In this document: positions 40,660-49,257 of the stretch, in pieces
How the letters are laid out: every line of letters starts with the position of its first letter
How positions within the stretch are numbered: the first letter of the stretch is position 1
Source: Phycisphaeraceae bacterium
GTDB lineage: Bacteria; Planctomycetota; Phycisphaerae; Phycisphaerales; Phycisphaeraceae
DNA length: 52,268 bases
NCBI GenBank assembly: GCA_029260595.1
Contig: JAJDCY010000038.1
Span: 1 to 52,268, forward strand
Direction of reading: 5' to 3'
The notes under the pieces: generated by a model
The model's input: only the letters and a program-made list of their open reading frames with translations
What the model was told of the DNA's origin: nothing
Database searches by the model: none
Program-made: the position numbers and the translations under genes

Positions 40660-41274
40660 TTAGTTGCGGTTGGTGGGGTCGGCAGTGGCGTTGGGCGGGT
40701 GGGGGCGGAGGATGCACCAGACGGCGGCGGCGACCTCGTCGGCGTATTGGGTGGCGGGTCCGGTGAGTGCGCCTTCTCTGATTAATCTTGGGACGTTGAG
40801 CATCAAGCCGGTGAAGTGGCTGAGGGCCACCTCGGGCTTGATGTCGCGAATCTCGCCCGCCGCCCCTGATGTTTTCATGAGTCTTAGGAACAGTGCGCCC
40901 TGGCGGGTGGTGATCTCGCGGTCGGCGCGTTCGCGGAGTTTGGGTTGGGGTGTGAGCAGGACGTAGGTGAAGGCGTCGGGGAGTTTGTCGAAGTAGGCGT
41001 AGGTGAGGCGGACCCATGCGAGGATTTTTTGTCGCAGGGGCAGGTCGCTTTCGACGAGGAGTTCTTTGCCGTGGATCATCTGCTCGACGGTTTGTTTGTA
41101 GGCGGCCCAGCGGAGTTCTTCTTTGCTGGCGAAGTGTCGGTAGATGGCGGCTTCGGTGATGCCGACGTCGCTGGCGATGGCCTGGATGGTGGCGGCTTCG
41201 TTGCCGCCTGATGCGGCGAGCTTGATCGTGGTGTCGATCAGGCGGTTTTTGGTGTTGGAGCGTGTTTTGGCCAT
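40660..41274 (-). CDS. TetR family transcriptional regulator
   Basis: The 204-residue repressor type has an N-terminal helix-turn-helix (TIQAIASDVGITEAAIYRHFASKEEL, about 29-54) and a variable all-helical ligand domain. Its promoter region carries a perfect 20-bp palindrome just downstream of a good -10 box, strongly suggesting autorepression. The spondin/PEP-CTERM gene follows in the same direction. The ligand is unknown. The start is the ATG at 41274; no better alternative is seen. Confidence 0.92.
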   Translation of the reverse strand: MAKTRSNTKNRLIDTTIKLAASGGNEAATIQAIASDVGITEAAIYRHFASKEELRWAAYKQTVEQMIHGKELLVESDLPLRQKILAWVRLTYAYFDKLPDAFTYVLLTPQPKLRERADREITTRQGALFLRLMKTSGAAGEIRDIKPEVALSHFTGLMLNVPRLIREGALTGPATQYADEVAAAVWCILRPHPPNATADPTNRN

Positions 41275-41299
41275 GGTTGGGTTGGTGTTGCGGATTAAC

Positions 41300-41319
41300 G
41301 TAAGTAAGTACTTACTTAC
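41300..41319. promoter_or_regulatory. Perfect 20-bp palindrome, probable TetR operator
   Basis: GTAAGTAAGTACTTACTTAC is fully self-complementary. It starts one base downstream of the predicted -10 box of tetR and so covers the transcription start, an ideal repressor position. TAAGTA-type half-sites are common for TetR regulators. Confidence 0.7.
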
Positions 41320-41320
41320 A

Positions 41321-41349
41321 AATGTAACGATGGGGGGTGATTATTTCAA
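41321..41349 (-). promoter_or_regulatory. Candidate tetR promoter
   Basis: On the minus strand, TTGAAA (41349-41344) and TACATT (41326-41321) are separated by 17 bases. The palindrome begins right after the -10 box. The ATG lies about 47 bases downstream. Confidence 0.55.
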
Positions 41350-41661
41350 GGGGTTGGGGGAGGATTTGGGGGGTCGGGGGCGGGGCCTGTTTCGTAAAAT
41401 GTTGATTGTGAGTAGTTTAAAGTTTTTTTGGGGCGGAAAATGTTTTTTTGCCAGCGCGAGCACACTGGGTATTGGCGGATGCGGGGATACGGCTTTGGCC
41501 GGTGGGGGCCCGTGTTCTTCTTGCATGGGTGGATGGGACGCTGGGGCTGATTGTCGGGCTTGTTGGGGGGTGTGGGTTGGCGAGGGGGCGATTCCAGCAT
41601 CCGTTGAGGCTGGGGTGTTCGCCAGCGCATGGGGCGGCTGTGGGGTGATGTGGTCGGGTCG

Positions 41662-41699
41662 GGGCCGAGTGGTGGGTATTGTTGCGCTCGGCCCAGGCT
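41662..41699 (+). repeat. Class D-like hairpin with altered stem
   Basis: GGGCCGAG (41662-41669) pairs with CTCGGCCC (41687-41694) and is followed by AGGCTACGGGA, close to the class D tail. It touches the stop codon of the minus-strand haemagglutinin-type gene and could act as its terminator. Confidence 0.6.
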
Positions 41700-44600
41700 A
41701 CGGGAGACGTGGGGCGCGGTGGTGGGTGGGGGGTGGTGCTTGGGAGAGCGTGTCGTCGTGGGGAGTGTGTGGGGTGGCGTGGGGATCGGTGTGGGTTTGG
41801 TGTCCGGGCTGGAGGCCGTCGGGTTGGGTGGGCAGTCCGCCTCGGCCGGAGACGATAAAGCTGCTTGTGTTGGCGACCATGGCCGCGCAGTCCGCGGACA
41901 GCCTTGCCTGGGCATCGAGCAGGCTCGCGGGCAGGCGGGCCAGGCTGCCGGCCAGGTCGGCGTCGGGTGCGCTGACCTCGACGGTCCCGGAGACGCCGAA
42001 CTGGGATGAGGCGCTGACGAGGCTGTCGGCGGAGAGCAGGAACGCGTCGGTAATGATGGTGATGTTGCCGCCTGCGCCGAGGATGGCGTTGGCGATGATC
42101 TGGGAGTTATTGACGATGACGGCTTGGGGGTCGATGGTGATGTTGCCGCCGTTGACGCCGGCTTCGGCCGAGAGGAGGGTGTTGGTCAGCCGGACGTGGA
42201 TGTTGGCTTGCAACTGGACGTCTGCGCCGTCGAGTTGGGCGCTGCCGAGGATTTCGCTGTCGGCAATATCGATGGTGTTGCCGGCTTGCAGGAGCAGGCC
42301 GCCGCCGTTGGATCGCTCGGATGAGGCGTTGACCACGGTCCAGTCGCGGATGATGATCGAGTGGGCGGCGTTGAGCAGGGCGCCGCCCGCGTCCCCGTCG
42401 CCGGTGCTTCTGGCCAGGACCCTCGCGCCGCTGGCATAGATGCGATCGGCATGTAGCTCGAGGTTGCCCGCCGGCGCCGCGGTTTCCGTGCTCGCCGCGA
42501 TCCTTCCTTGATCGATGTGGATCTCGCCCGTCGCGTGGACCTGCACATTCCCGGCGGGGCCGGTCATGCCCGATGGGCCGCCGACGAGCGCGTCCCCGGC
42601 CGTCGCGGTGACCAGTGCTGACGCGTCGAGGGGATCGGTGATGCCCAGCGAGTCGCGGTTGAAGTCGGCCAGGTCCTGGTTGATGCCCGCGATCAGGACA
42701 TCGTCGGCGTGGATGGTGACGTTTCCGCCGCGGCCGGGTCCGAACGTGTTGGTTGTGACCAGCGCCCCATCGGTCACATTGAGCTGACCGATATGCAGGG
42801 ACACGTCTCCGGCATCACCGCCCCCGTCCCGTGTCTGGGCTCCGATACCTGAAGTCGTCAGGCTCAAGCCCGACGAGGTCATTCGAGGCACGTTGTTCAC
42901 GCCCGACATCGACAACGTATCAGCCGTGATGTCGATCGTGCCCCCGTCGCCGGCGGCGTTCGCGTTGGCTTTGATCTGCGCGCCGTCGACCAGCTCGATC
43001 GTTGTCGCGACAATGACGACGTCTCCTCCGGGGCCGGGGCCGAGCGAGTCGGCGCTTAAGGCGGCGAGGTTGATCAGCTCTACCTGTTGGGCGTTGATGA
43101 GGATGTCACCGCCGTTGCCGCCGAAAGATCCGGTGGTGGTGGTCATGCTGGTGGCCGGCCCGTTGGGGTCGTCCGACCCGACCATGAGGATGTTGTCGGC
43201 GTTGATGATGATGTCGCCCGCGTCGGTGCCCATGGCGGTGCCAAAGAAACTGCTCGTGCTTATCGTGGCTTCTGTGAGTTCCAGCTCGTCAAGATTGAGC
43301 GTGACGTTCCCGGCCGCACCGCTGCTGAACGCAAGCGCCTGGATCGTGGCGTTGCTTGATCCGTGCAGCGACCGGGCATTCACCACCACGTCGCCACCCG
43401 GGCCGGAGCCGGTGGTGCCGACAAGGAACAGGGCGCCGTTGCGCAGGGTCACCGAGTCGGCGGCGACATCGATCAGCCCGCCCGGACCCGTGGACCCCAG
43501 CGTGGCGGCCTGGATCAGCCCGCCGTTGACATCGAGCGTGTCAACAATGAATCGCACCGTGCCGCCGGCGCCGGGGCCGAAGGTGTTGGCGAAGATCCCC
43601 GCGAAGCCGGAACCGTCGCCGACACGGACGGTGTCGGCTGTGATCTGAACGGTCGCGGCGTCGCCCGGCCCGCGTGTGATCGAGTCGATCTCGCCGCCGT
43701 CGACGACTTCGAGGGTGCTGGTTTCGATGGTGACATTGCCCGCGCTGCCGGTGCCGCCGAAGCTGCCGGCGAAGCTGCCCAGGGAGGTGAACCCGTTGCC
43801 GCTGCCGGCGCCGGAGATCAGGATACTCTCGGCGGTGACGTCCATGCTGCCCGCGTCACCGCTGTTGACCTGGTTGTTGACCGAGATCGATCCGCGGTCG
43901 AGCACGGAGAGGTTGGTCGCGTAGACGGTCATATCGCCGCCCTCGCCGGTCCCCAGCGCCGCGGTGTTGATGAACGCGCCGTCGCGGATGGTCAGGTCCC
44001 CGGCGATCATCAGGGTGACGTCCCCGCCGCGGCCGCTGGCGGTGGTGAACGACCGAGAGCCGATGTTGGCACCGACGTTGGGCGTGTTCGGGTCGTCGCT
44101 GATATCGAGGTTGGCCGCTTCGATCCAGATGTCGCCGGCACGGGCGGCGCCGGAGGTTGAGGATGCGACTTCGCTGTCGGTGACCGTCATGTCGCCGGTG
44201 AGTCGGATATCGATGCCGACGCCGGGGTGGTCGGTGTCGGCGGTGGAGGAGGCTGAGATGCCCGAGTCGGCGATGAGTGTCAGGCTTTGACCGCGGATCA
44301 GGACCGTGCCGCCCGGGTCGGCCCGCGTCGAGAGTGTCGCATCGTCAGAGAGGTCGATCGCGCCGAGCCCGGCGAACGAATCGACGGCGAGGTCCAGCGG
44401 ATCGCCGGGTTCGCTGAGGATCACGGTGCCGGGGGACGCGACGCTCGCCAGCAGGATCTGGCCCGAGGGAGCAAAGATAAACGGCTCTTCGCTGCCGTTA
44501 GTGGGTGTGTCGCCAAAGGTCAGGTTGCCGCCGATGATGGTGATGGATTGACCGGCTGCGACTTCGAGCGTGCTGTCCTGGACGGTGATCGCTGAAGGCA

Positions 44601-45123
44601 TCGGGCTCAGGAACCCGAACGCGCTGGGCGCGGCCGTGGTCAGGACGCAGTTGCCCATGGGGTCGGCCGTGAAGACGCCGCCGTCGGCGAGCTCGACGGT
44701 GTCGGCTGTCGTCACGATGAGCGAGCCGGTGAGATCGAGCGTCGCGTTGGGCCCGAAGACGACACCGTCGGGGTTGACCAGGTAGAGGTCGGCACCGTCG
44801 ATCGTCGATCGCAAGGCGCCATCGATTGTTGAGGCGCTGCCACCAGTCACACGCGACAGGATGCGCGCGATCCCGGCGGGACCGGAGAAGGTCGCCGTCT
44901 GATTTTGTGCGATATCGAATTGGCTGAAGCTGTGGAAGAGATTGGGGCCTTCGGTGCGGCCGAGGTCGGCGGTGATGGCGAAGTCCGGACCGGCCAGGGA
45001 GGTCGCCCCGCCGAGTGTCCCGTCGGTGATGACCTGTGCGATGCAGGTTCCGGTGTTGATCGATGCGGCAGCCGACAGTGCGGCGGCGATCCGCAAGGTT
45101 CGAGCGCTCATCCTGGTCGCCAT
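41698..45123 (-). CDS. Haemagglutinin-type beta-helix protein with TPS secretion domain
   Basis: The 1141-residue secreted protein has a signal peptide (about 8-29, CIAQ-VI), then a two-partner secretion/filamentous haemagglutinin N-terminal domain (GPDFAITADLGRTEGPNLFHSFSQFDI, RVTGGSASTIDGAL, LYLVNPDGVVFGPNA). Hundreds of residues of right-handed beta-helix repeats follow, with the recurring pattern GGDVTI/GGxIxIxA. Near the end is SSFIVSGRGGLPTQPDG, a C-terminal signature I associate with cyanobacterial homologues. No TpsB transporter partner is nearby. Base composition differs from the window: on the + strand C matches or exceeds G. GGGGG precedes the ATG; a start at 45111 is also possible. 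Confidence 0.88.
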   Translation of the reverse strand: MATRMSARTLRIAAALSAAASINTGTCIAQVITDGTLGGATSLAGPDFAITADLGRTEGPNLFHSFSQFDIAQNQTATFSGPAGIARILSRVTGGSASTIDGALRSTIDGADLYLVNPDGVVFGPNATLDLTGSLIVTTADTVELADGGVFTADPMGNCVLTTAAPSAFGFLSPMPSAITVQDSTLEVAAGQSITIIGGNLTFGDTPTNGSEEPFIFAPSGQILLASVASPGTVILSEPGDPLDLAVDSFAGLGAIDLSDDATLSTRADPGGTVLIRGQSLTLIADSGISASSTADTDHPGVGIDIRLTGDMTVTDSEVASSTSGAARAGDIWIEAANLDISDDPNTPNVGANIGSRSFTTASGRGGDVTLMIAGDLTIRDGAFINTAALGTGEGGDMTVYATNLSVLDRGSISVNNQVNSGDAGSMDVTAESILISGAGSGNGFTSLGSFAGSFGGTGSAGNVTIETSTLEVVDGGEIDSITRGPGDAATVQITADTVRVGDGSGFAGIFANTFGPGAGGTVRFIVDTLDVNGGLIQAATLGSTGPGGLIDVAADSVTLRNGALFLVGTTGSGPGGDVVVNARSLHGSSNATIQALAFSSGAAGNVTLNLDELELTEATISTSSFFGTAMGTDAGDIIINADNILMVGSDDPNGPATSMTTTTGSFGGNGGDILINAQQVELINLAALSADSLGPGPGGDVVIVATTIELVDGAQIKANANAAGDGGTIDITADTLSMSGVNNVPRMTSSGLSLTTSGIGAQTRDGGGDAGDVSLHIGQLNVTDGALVTTNTFGPGRGGNVTIHADDVLIAGINQDLADFNRDSLGITDPLDASALVTATAGDALVGGPSGMTGPAGNVQVHATGEIHIDQGRIAASTETAAPAGNLELHADRIYASGARVLARSTGDGDAGGALLNAAHSIIIRDWTVVNASSERSNGGGLLLQAGNTIDIADSEILGSAQLDGADVQLQANIHVRLTNTLLSAEAGVNGGNITIDPQAVIVNNSQIIANAILGAGGNITIITDAFLLSADSLVSASSQFGVSGTVEVSAPDADLAGSLARLPASLLDAQARLSADCAAMVANTSSFIVSGRGGLPTQPDGLQPGHQTHTDPHATPHTPHDDTLSQAPPPTHHRAPRLP

Positions 45124-45191
45124 CGGCGCACCCCCGTGCTGGAGTTCGAAGGCATCTCGTGCAGGGTAGCTATCTGATGGGCCTAGGTATT

Positions 45192-45221
45192 ATTGTAACC
45201 GATCGGTTGACGGTGTTACAA
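45192..45221 (-). promoter_or_regulatory. Candidate promoter with a TTGTAAC inverted repeat
   Basis: On the minus strand, TTGTAA (45221-45216) and TACAAT (45197-45192) are separated by 18 bases, about 70 bases before the haemagglutinin-type gene. The boxes form part of the inverted repeat TTGTAAC-N14-GTTACAA, and the spacer contains the palindrome AACCGATCGGTT (45197-45208). This layout is suited to a dimeric regulator. Confidence 0.45.
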
Positions 45222-45340
45222 CCCATGGCATGAATTGAGGGCCGTAAGATTACTCAAGATTGTGATCAGGCTATGTAACGGGTCTGGCATGGTAGTCAGG
45301 CGGTACACCCGCGGGTGTGTTGGTAGCCTAACCGGTGGTG

Positions 45341-45634
45341 TTATCGAGCGTGGGTTTGTGCCAGGGCCCAGGCGATGAGGGCGCCCAATGCGGTGATGCC
45401 GATGACGGCCCAGGTCATGGGGCTCGGGTCGAGCGTTTGTGCGATCCATATGCCTGCGCCGATGGTGGCGGCGATGAGCATGAGGGGTTTGATGCGGGCG
45501 GCGGCCCAGCGGAGTGTGCGTAGGAGCAGGTAGAGGGCGACCAGGGCGGCGGCGATCGCGATGGCGAGGCCGACCCGTTTGCCGGCGGGGTTGTGGAGCA
45601 GCCAATTGAGCCAGTCGGTGGCGGCGTCGGGCAT
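45341..45634 (-). CDS. Small membrane protein of unknown function
   Basis: The 97-residue product has two or three hydrophobic segments (VGLAIAIAAALVALYLLL about 21-38, PLMLIAATIGAGIWIA about 49-64, MTWAVIGITALGALIAWALA about 73-92) separated by a short basic loop. No family is recognised. It begins 17 bases after the stop of the alpha/beta hydrolase gene on the same strand, so the two are likely co-transcribed. Confidence 0.6.
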   Translation of the reverse strand: MPDAATDWLNWLLHNPAGKRVGLAIAIAAALVALYLLLRTLRWAAARIKPLMLIAATIGAGIWIAQTLDPSPMTWAVIGITALGALIAWALAQTHAR

Positions 45635-45651
45635 GGTGGTGTGCGCGCGGG

Positions 45652-46605
45652 TCAGGCGAGGTGGTTGATGTAGTAGTCGGTTTGGTTTTGGCGGGCCCAG
45701 TAGTCGCCGTGGTCGTGGGCGTGGAGTGCGGGGTTGATGATGGTGGTGGAGTTGGGGCTGAGGTCGTGGAGTTGGAACTCGAAGCGGTGGGGCTCGCCGA
45801 GGACTTCGCCGACGCGGCGGGCCATGGACTGGAGGGGTTTCATGCTTTGTGGGCCGGCGTAGCCGAGGGCTTTGTCGAGGGCGCTGGCGAAGAAGGCGTT
45901 TTTGAGGATGCCGTCGGCGCGTGAGGCGAAGATGTGGAGTTTGCCGATGCCGAAGGGGGCGTCGGGGAAGTGGAACTCGTCGAGGAGCTTGGGGCGTTCG
46001 AAGACGTCGTCTTCGACGGCGGGGGCGAGAAGGAGGGCGTTGTGGTAGCGGGTGTTGCCTTTGCCGCTGTAGAGGCGCTCGCCGAGGATGGCGGCGCTGC
46101 GGAGGCCGACGTGTGCGCCGAGGGAGTGTGTGACGAGGGTGACGCGTTTGGCGCCGTGTTTTTCTACGAGTGCGCGGACGAGTTCGTAAAGAGCAACGCC
46201 GGAGAATTGGGCGAACTCCTGGGCGTCGCCGAACCAGAGTGGGCCGACGTCGCCCGGCCAGGTGAAGGCGACGTAGGCGTAGTCGGCGGGGTTTTGGCCG
46301 TCGTCGGTAAGGGCGGTTTGTGTTTTGGCGAAGAAGTCGGCGGCGGTGTCGAGGGATTGGCGGGCGGTGACGTTGTAGCCGTGTACGTGGATGATGGTGT
46401 GTTTGTCGGCGACGGTGTCGAGGGCGGCGTTGGGTTCGGCGGCGGCGACGTGGTAGACGCTGTGGATGTCGAAGTCGGCGTCGGCGAGCCTGCGGGTGCC
46501 GCGTGAGCCGGTGACGATCATGGGGACGGTGAGTTTTTTGGAAGCCGTGGCGGCGGCGGCGGGTTTGGGCATCGGGTCGGGTTTACGACGTTTTGCTTGT
46601 CCCAT
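45652..46605 (-). CDS. Alpha/beta hydrolase, DUF900-like
   Basis: The 317-residue protein has a basic N-terminus (MGQAKRRKP), the oxyanion segment IIHVHGYNVT (about 71-80), FTWPGD, and the nucleophile elbow VTHSLGAH with Ser161. A probable acid and the late His region (LSPNSTTIINPALHAHDHGDYW) follow. This pattern matches the DUF900 group of esterase-like hydrolases. The substrate is unknown. It has no signal peptide and is likely cytosolic. It heads a two-gene unit with a small membrane protein. Confidence 0.82.
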   Translation of the reverse strand: MGQAKRRKPDPMPKPAAAATASKKLTVPMIVTGSRGTRRLADADFDIHSVYHVAAAEPNAALDTVADKHTIIHVHGYNVTARQSLDTAADFFAKTQTALTDDGQNPADYAYVAFTWPGDVGPLWFGDAQEFAQFSGVALYELVRALVEKHGAKRVTLVTHSLGAHVGLRSAAILGERLYSGKGNTRYHNALLLAPAVEDDVFERPKLLDEFHFPDAPFGIGKLHIFASRADGILKNAFFASALDKALGYAGPQSMKPLQSMARRVGEVLGEPHRFEFQLHDLSPNSTTIINPALHAHDHGDYWARQNQTDYYINHLA

Positions 46606-46676
46606 CGGGGGCCCCCTTGTGTTGTGTGGAGTGGTTGCGGTGTCGTTGGATTTTTATTCGCAATGCGTTGGCGCGT

Positions 46677-48125
46677 CTAGGTCTGGGCGGGGCGGGTCAT
46701 GGTGTCGGGGTTGAGCAGTTCGTTGAGTTGGGTTTCGTCGAGGAGTTTGTCGGCGAGGGCGACTTGGCGGATGGTTTTGTTTTCGGCGAAGGCTTTTTTG
46801 GCGAGCGCGGCGGCTTGGTCGTAACCGATGACGGGTGCGAGTGAGGTGCACATCATCAGTGATTGATCGATGAGTTGTTCGCAGCGTTCGGCGTTGACTT
46901 GTAGGCCGGTGAGGAGTTTGTCGACGAGGATTTGTGAGGCGGCGGTGAGGAGTTTGATGGACTCCATCATGGCGTCGGCCATGACGGGCATGGCGACGTT
47001 GAGTTCGAGGATTGAGCCGACACCGCCGAAGCCGCCGTAGGTGATGGCGGTGTCGTTGGCGATGACGCGGGCGGCGACCTGGATGACGGATTCGCAGATG
47101 ACGGGGTTGACCTTGCCGGGCATGATCGATGAGCCGGGTTGGGTGGCGGGCAGGGCGAGTTCGAACAGGCCGCATCGCGGGCCGGAACCGAGCCAGCGGA
47201 TGTCGTTGGCGATTTTGGAGAGGCTGACGGCGACGGTTTTGAGGGATGCGTGTGCCTGGACGAATCCGTCTTTGGCGGCTTGGGCTTCGGGGTGGTTGTC
47301 GGCTTCGCGGAAGGGGACGCCGGTGCGTGATTTTAGTTCGGCGGCGACGCGTTGGCCGAACTCGGCGTGGGTGTTGATGCCGGTGCCGACGGCGGTGCCG
47401 CCGATGGCGAGCTCGGCGAGGCTGTCGATGGCGTGGTCGGTGCGGGCGAGTGCGTGGGCGACTTGTGATGCGTAGCCGGCGAAGACCTGGCCGACGCGGA
47501 TGGGGGTTGCGTCCATGAGGTGGGTGCGGCCGATCTTGACGTGGTGGTCCCAGCGGGCGGCTTTGTCGGCGAGGTCTTTTTGGAGGGTGGTGAGTGCGGG
47601 CTTGAGTTGGTTGGTCAGCGCGACTGCGGCGGCGACGTGCATGGCGGTGGGGAAGGTGTCGTTGGAGGACTGGCCCATGTTGATGTGGTCGTTGGGGTGG
47701 GCGGGTTTTTTGGAGCCGATGGGTTGGTTGGCGAGTTGGCTGACGCGGTTAGCGATGACCTCGTTGGCGTTCATGTTGGAGCTGGTGCCGGAGCCGGTTT
47801 GGAAGACGTCGACTACGAAGTGGCGGTCGTGTTGGCCTTGGGCGACTTCGTCGGCGGCCTGGGCGATGGGTTTGGCGAGGTCGGGGGGGAGTTGGCCCAG
47901 GGATTGGTTGACGCGGGCGCAGGCGGCTTTGAGTTGGCCGAAGGCGTGGACGAGCTCGGGTGGGATGCCGCGGCCGCTGACGGGGAAGTTGTCGACGGCG
48001 CGTTGGGTGCTTGCGCCCCAGAGCGCCCAGTCGGGGACGTGCATCTCGCCCATGGAGTCTTTTTCGGTGCGGAAGGATGGGGCGGGGGTGGTTGCGTTAG
48101 GCGTAGCGTTTGGCGTTGCGTTCAT
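46677..48125 (-). CDS. fumC: Class II fumarate hydratase
   Basis: The enzyme interconverts fumarate and malate in the TCA cycle. In its 482 residues, GSGTSSNMNANEV (111-123), the catalytic His202 in GRTHLMDATP, and the signature GSSIMPGKVNP (331-341) with the catalytic serine loop are intact. The N-terminus carries an extra tail of about 17 residues with a repeated NATP motif, which fits the A/C-rich codon bias of minus-strand genes here. An alternative start is the ATG near residue 25 (MGEMHVPDWALWG). Confidence 0.96.
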   Translation of the reverse strand: MNATPNATPNATTPAPSFRTEKDSMGEMHVPDWALWGASTQRAVDNFPVSGRGIPPELVHAFGQLKAACARVNQSLGQLPPDLAKPIAQAADEVAQGQHDRHFVVDVFQTGSGTSSNMNANEVIANRVSQLANQPIGSKKPAHPNDHINMGQSSNDTFPTAMHVAAAVALTNQLKPALTTLQKDLADKAARWDHHVKIGRTHLMDATPIRVGQVFAGYASQVAHALARTDHAIDSLAELAIGGTAVGTGINTHAEFGQRVAAELKSRTGVPFREADNHPEAQAAKDGFVQAHASLKTVAVSLSKIANDIRWLGSGPRCGLFELALPATQPGSSIMPGKVNPVICESVIQVAARVIANDTAITYGGFGGVGSILELNVAMPVMADAMMESIKLLTAASQILVDKLLTGLQVNAERCEQLIDQSLMMCTSLAPVIGYDQAAALAKKAFAENKTIRQVALADKLLDETQLNELLNPDTMTRPAQT

Positions 48126-48221
48126 GGTCGTTTCTCGGGTGCGGTGGGGGTGTGCTGCGGGGGCAAGTATACGGGATCGGGTTTGGTTTTCGGGCGCTGC
48201 GTGGGCGGGGTGATGGGGGTG

Positions 48222-49235
48222 TTAGCGTGATCGCAGGAGGCAGTCTCGGCGGATGTGTAGCTCGGGGAGCATGGGTTCGATTTGTTGCCAGAAGCGTTTG
48301 GCGTCGGCGGCGTAGCCGGCGGTGGGTTTGATCTGCGGGGCGCGGCGGGTGAACCATGTCTTGAAGCGGGCCATGAGCAGCTCACGGGTGTATTTGCAAA
48401 CCATGCTGGCGAGTGCGACGGGCATGTGGCGGTCGTCAGCGCTGACTTCGAAACTGATGGTCATGGTGCGCGGGCGGTCGGTGGTTTGTTCGATGTGGTA
48501 GGCGCTGCGTTGGGGGGATTCTTCGAGGACGGTGAGTTGGGCGTGGTCGAAGGTCAGAGCGAGCAGTTCGCGGTAGCGGGTGCGGCCTGACTGGCGGTCG
48601 ACGACGACGGTGGGGTGGTGGTGGCCGTGGTCGTCCCAGATGGATCGCAGGTGGGCGGAGACGAAGGTGAAGCAGGCGGAGGCTTTGGATCGGGTGGCGG
48701 CGACCATGCGGTTGAAGCGGTCTTCGAAGATGACGGACGCGCCCAGGTCGAGTACGCGGACGCCGGTTGGGTCGGTCGCGGTTGTTAAAAGGTTGCGCGC
48801 GACGGCGAGTTGGCCCGCGGTGGTGGTGGTGGGCAGGTTGTCCCAGGGGTGGTCGGGTGTTGGGCGGTACCAGGGGAGGTCGTCGAGTTTGTGGTGGCCG
48901 GTTTCGCCGAGGCAGTTGAGCCAGTCGTTGAGCGTGGCGGGGTGGTGGCCGGCGAGTGCGGCGGTGGTGAGTACGCCGAGCTCGAGGTGGCGGATGCCGG
49001 CGGCGGAGGTGTGGAGTTTTTTGGAGTCGTTGATGGCGATGCGGCCTAGGCGGTCTTTGGGTTTGCGGCAGACGGCTTTGGCGAGCAGTTGCCAGAGGTC
49101 GGGGGTGGGGTCGGCTGGGCCGGGTGTGTTGGGGGTGTTGGTTGGGGGGTCGATGGCGATGACGGATCGGCCGACGAGCAGTGGGCCGAACAAGGGGCCG
49201 TAACCGGCTTCGTCGATCCCTGCGTAGACGAGCAT
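48222..49235 (-). CDS. rnhB: RNase HII-like protein with long insert
   Basis: The protein is related to ribonuclease HII, which nicks RNA in RNA:DNA hybrids. Residues 7-19 read IDEAGYGPLFGPL (Asp8, Glu9 at the catalytic start), NDSKKL lies at 69-74, and VVVDRQSGR with Asp213 corresponds to the third carboxylate. SMVCKYTRELLM matches the last helix, but with Glu285 where the family has Asp. The 337 residues greatly exceed the usual 200: the region 100-205 is an insert or a strongly diverged segment. Enzymatic activity is therefore uncertain. It follows the GT9 gene by 22 bases on the same strand. Confidence 0.78.
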   Translation of the reverse strand: MLVYAGIDEAGYGPLFGPLLVGRSVIAIDPPTNTPNTPGPADPTPDLWQLLAKAVCRKPKDRLGRIAINDSKKLHTSAAGIRHLELGVLTTAALAGHHPATLNDWLNCLGETGHHKLDDLPWYRPTPDHPWDNLPTTTTAGQLAVARNLLTTATDPTGVRVLDLGASVIFEDRFNRMVAATRSKASACFTFVSAHLRSIWDDHGHHHPTVVVDRQSGRTRYRELLALTFDHAQLTVLEESPQRSAYHIEQTTDRPRTMTISFEVSADDRHMPVALASMVCKYTRELLMARFKTWFTRRAPQIKPTAGYAADAKRFWQQIEPMLPELHIRRDCLLRSR

Positions 49236-49257
49236 GACGGCCAGTATATCGGCGGGG

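Larger units (their letters stand above)
41275..41697. other. Gap between tetR and the haemagglutinin-type gene
   Basis: The tetR promoter and operator occupy 41300-41349. The stretch 41395-41455 has unusual T-runs (AGTTTTTTTGG, ATGTTTTTTTGCC) in an otherwise G-rich context. A D-like hairpin (41662-41699) lies at the right edge. No gene is supported; the long + strand frame across this region is antisense to the haemagglutinin-type gene. Confidence 0.45.

Noticed and set aside
41144..42439. 431-codon plus-strand frame across the tetR upstream region and the haemagglutinin-type gene
   Set aside because: It runs antisense into two real genes, is Gly/Trp-rich in the gap and shows no family resemblance.
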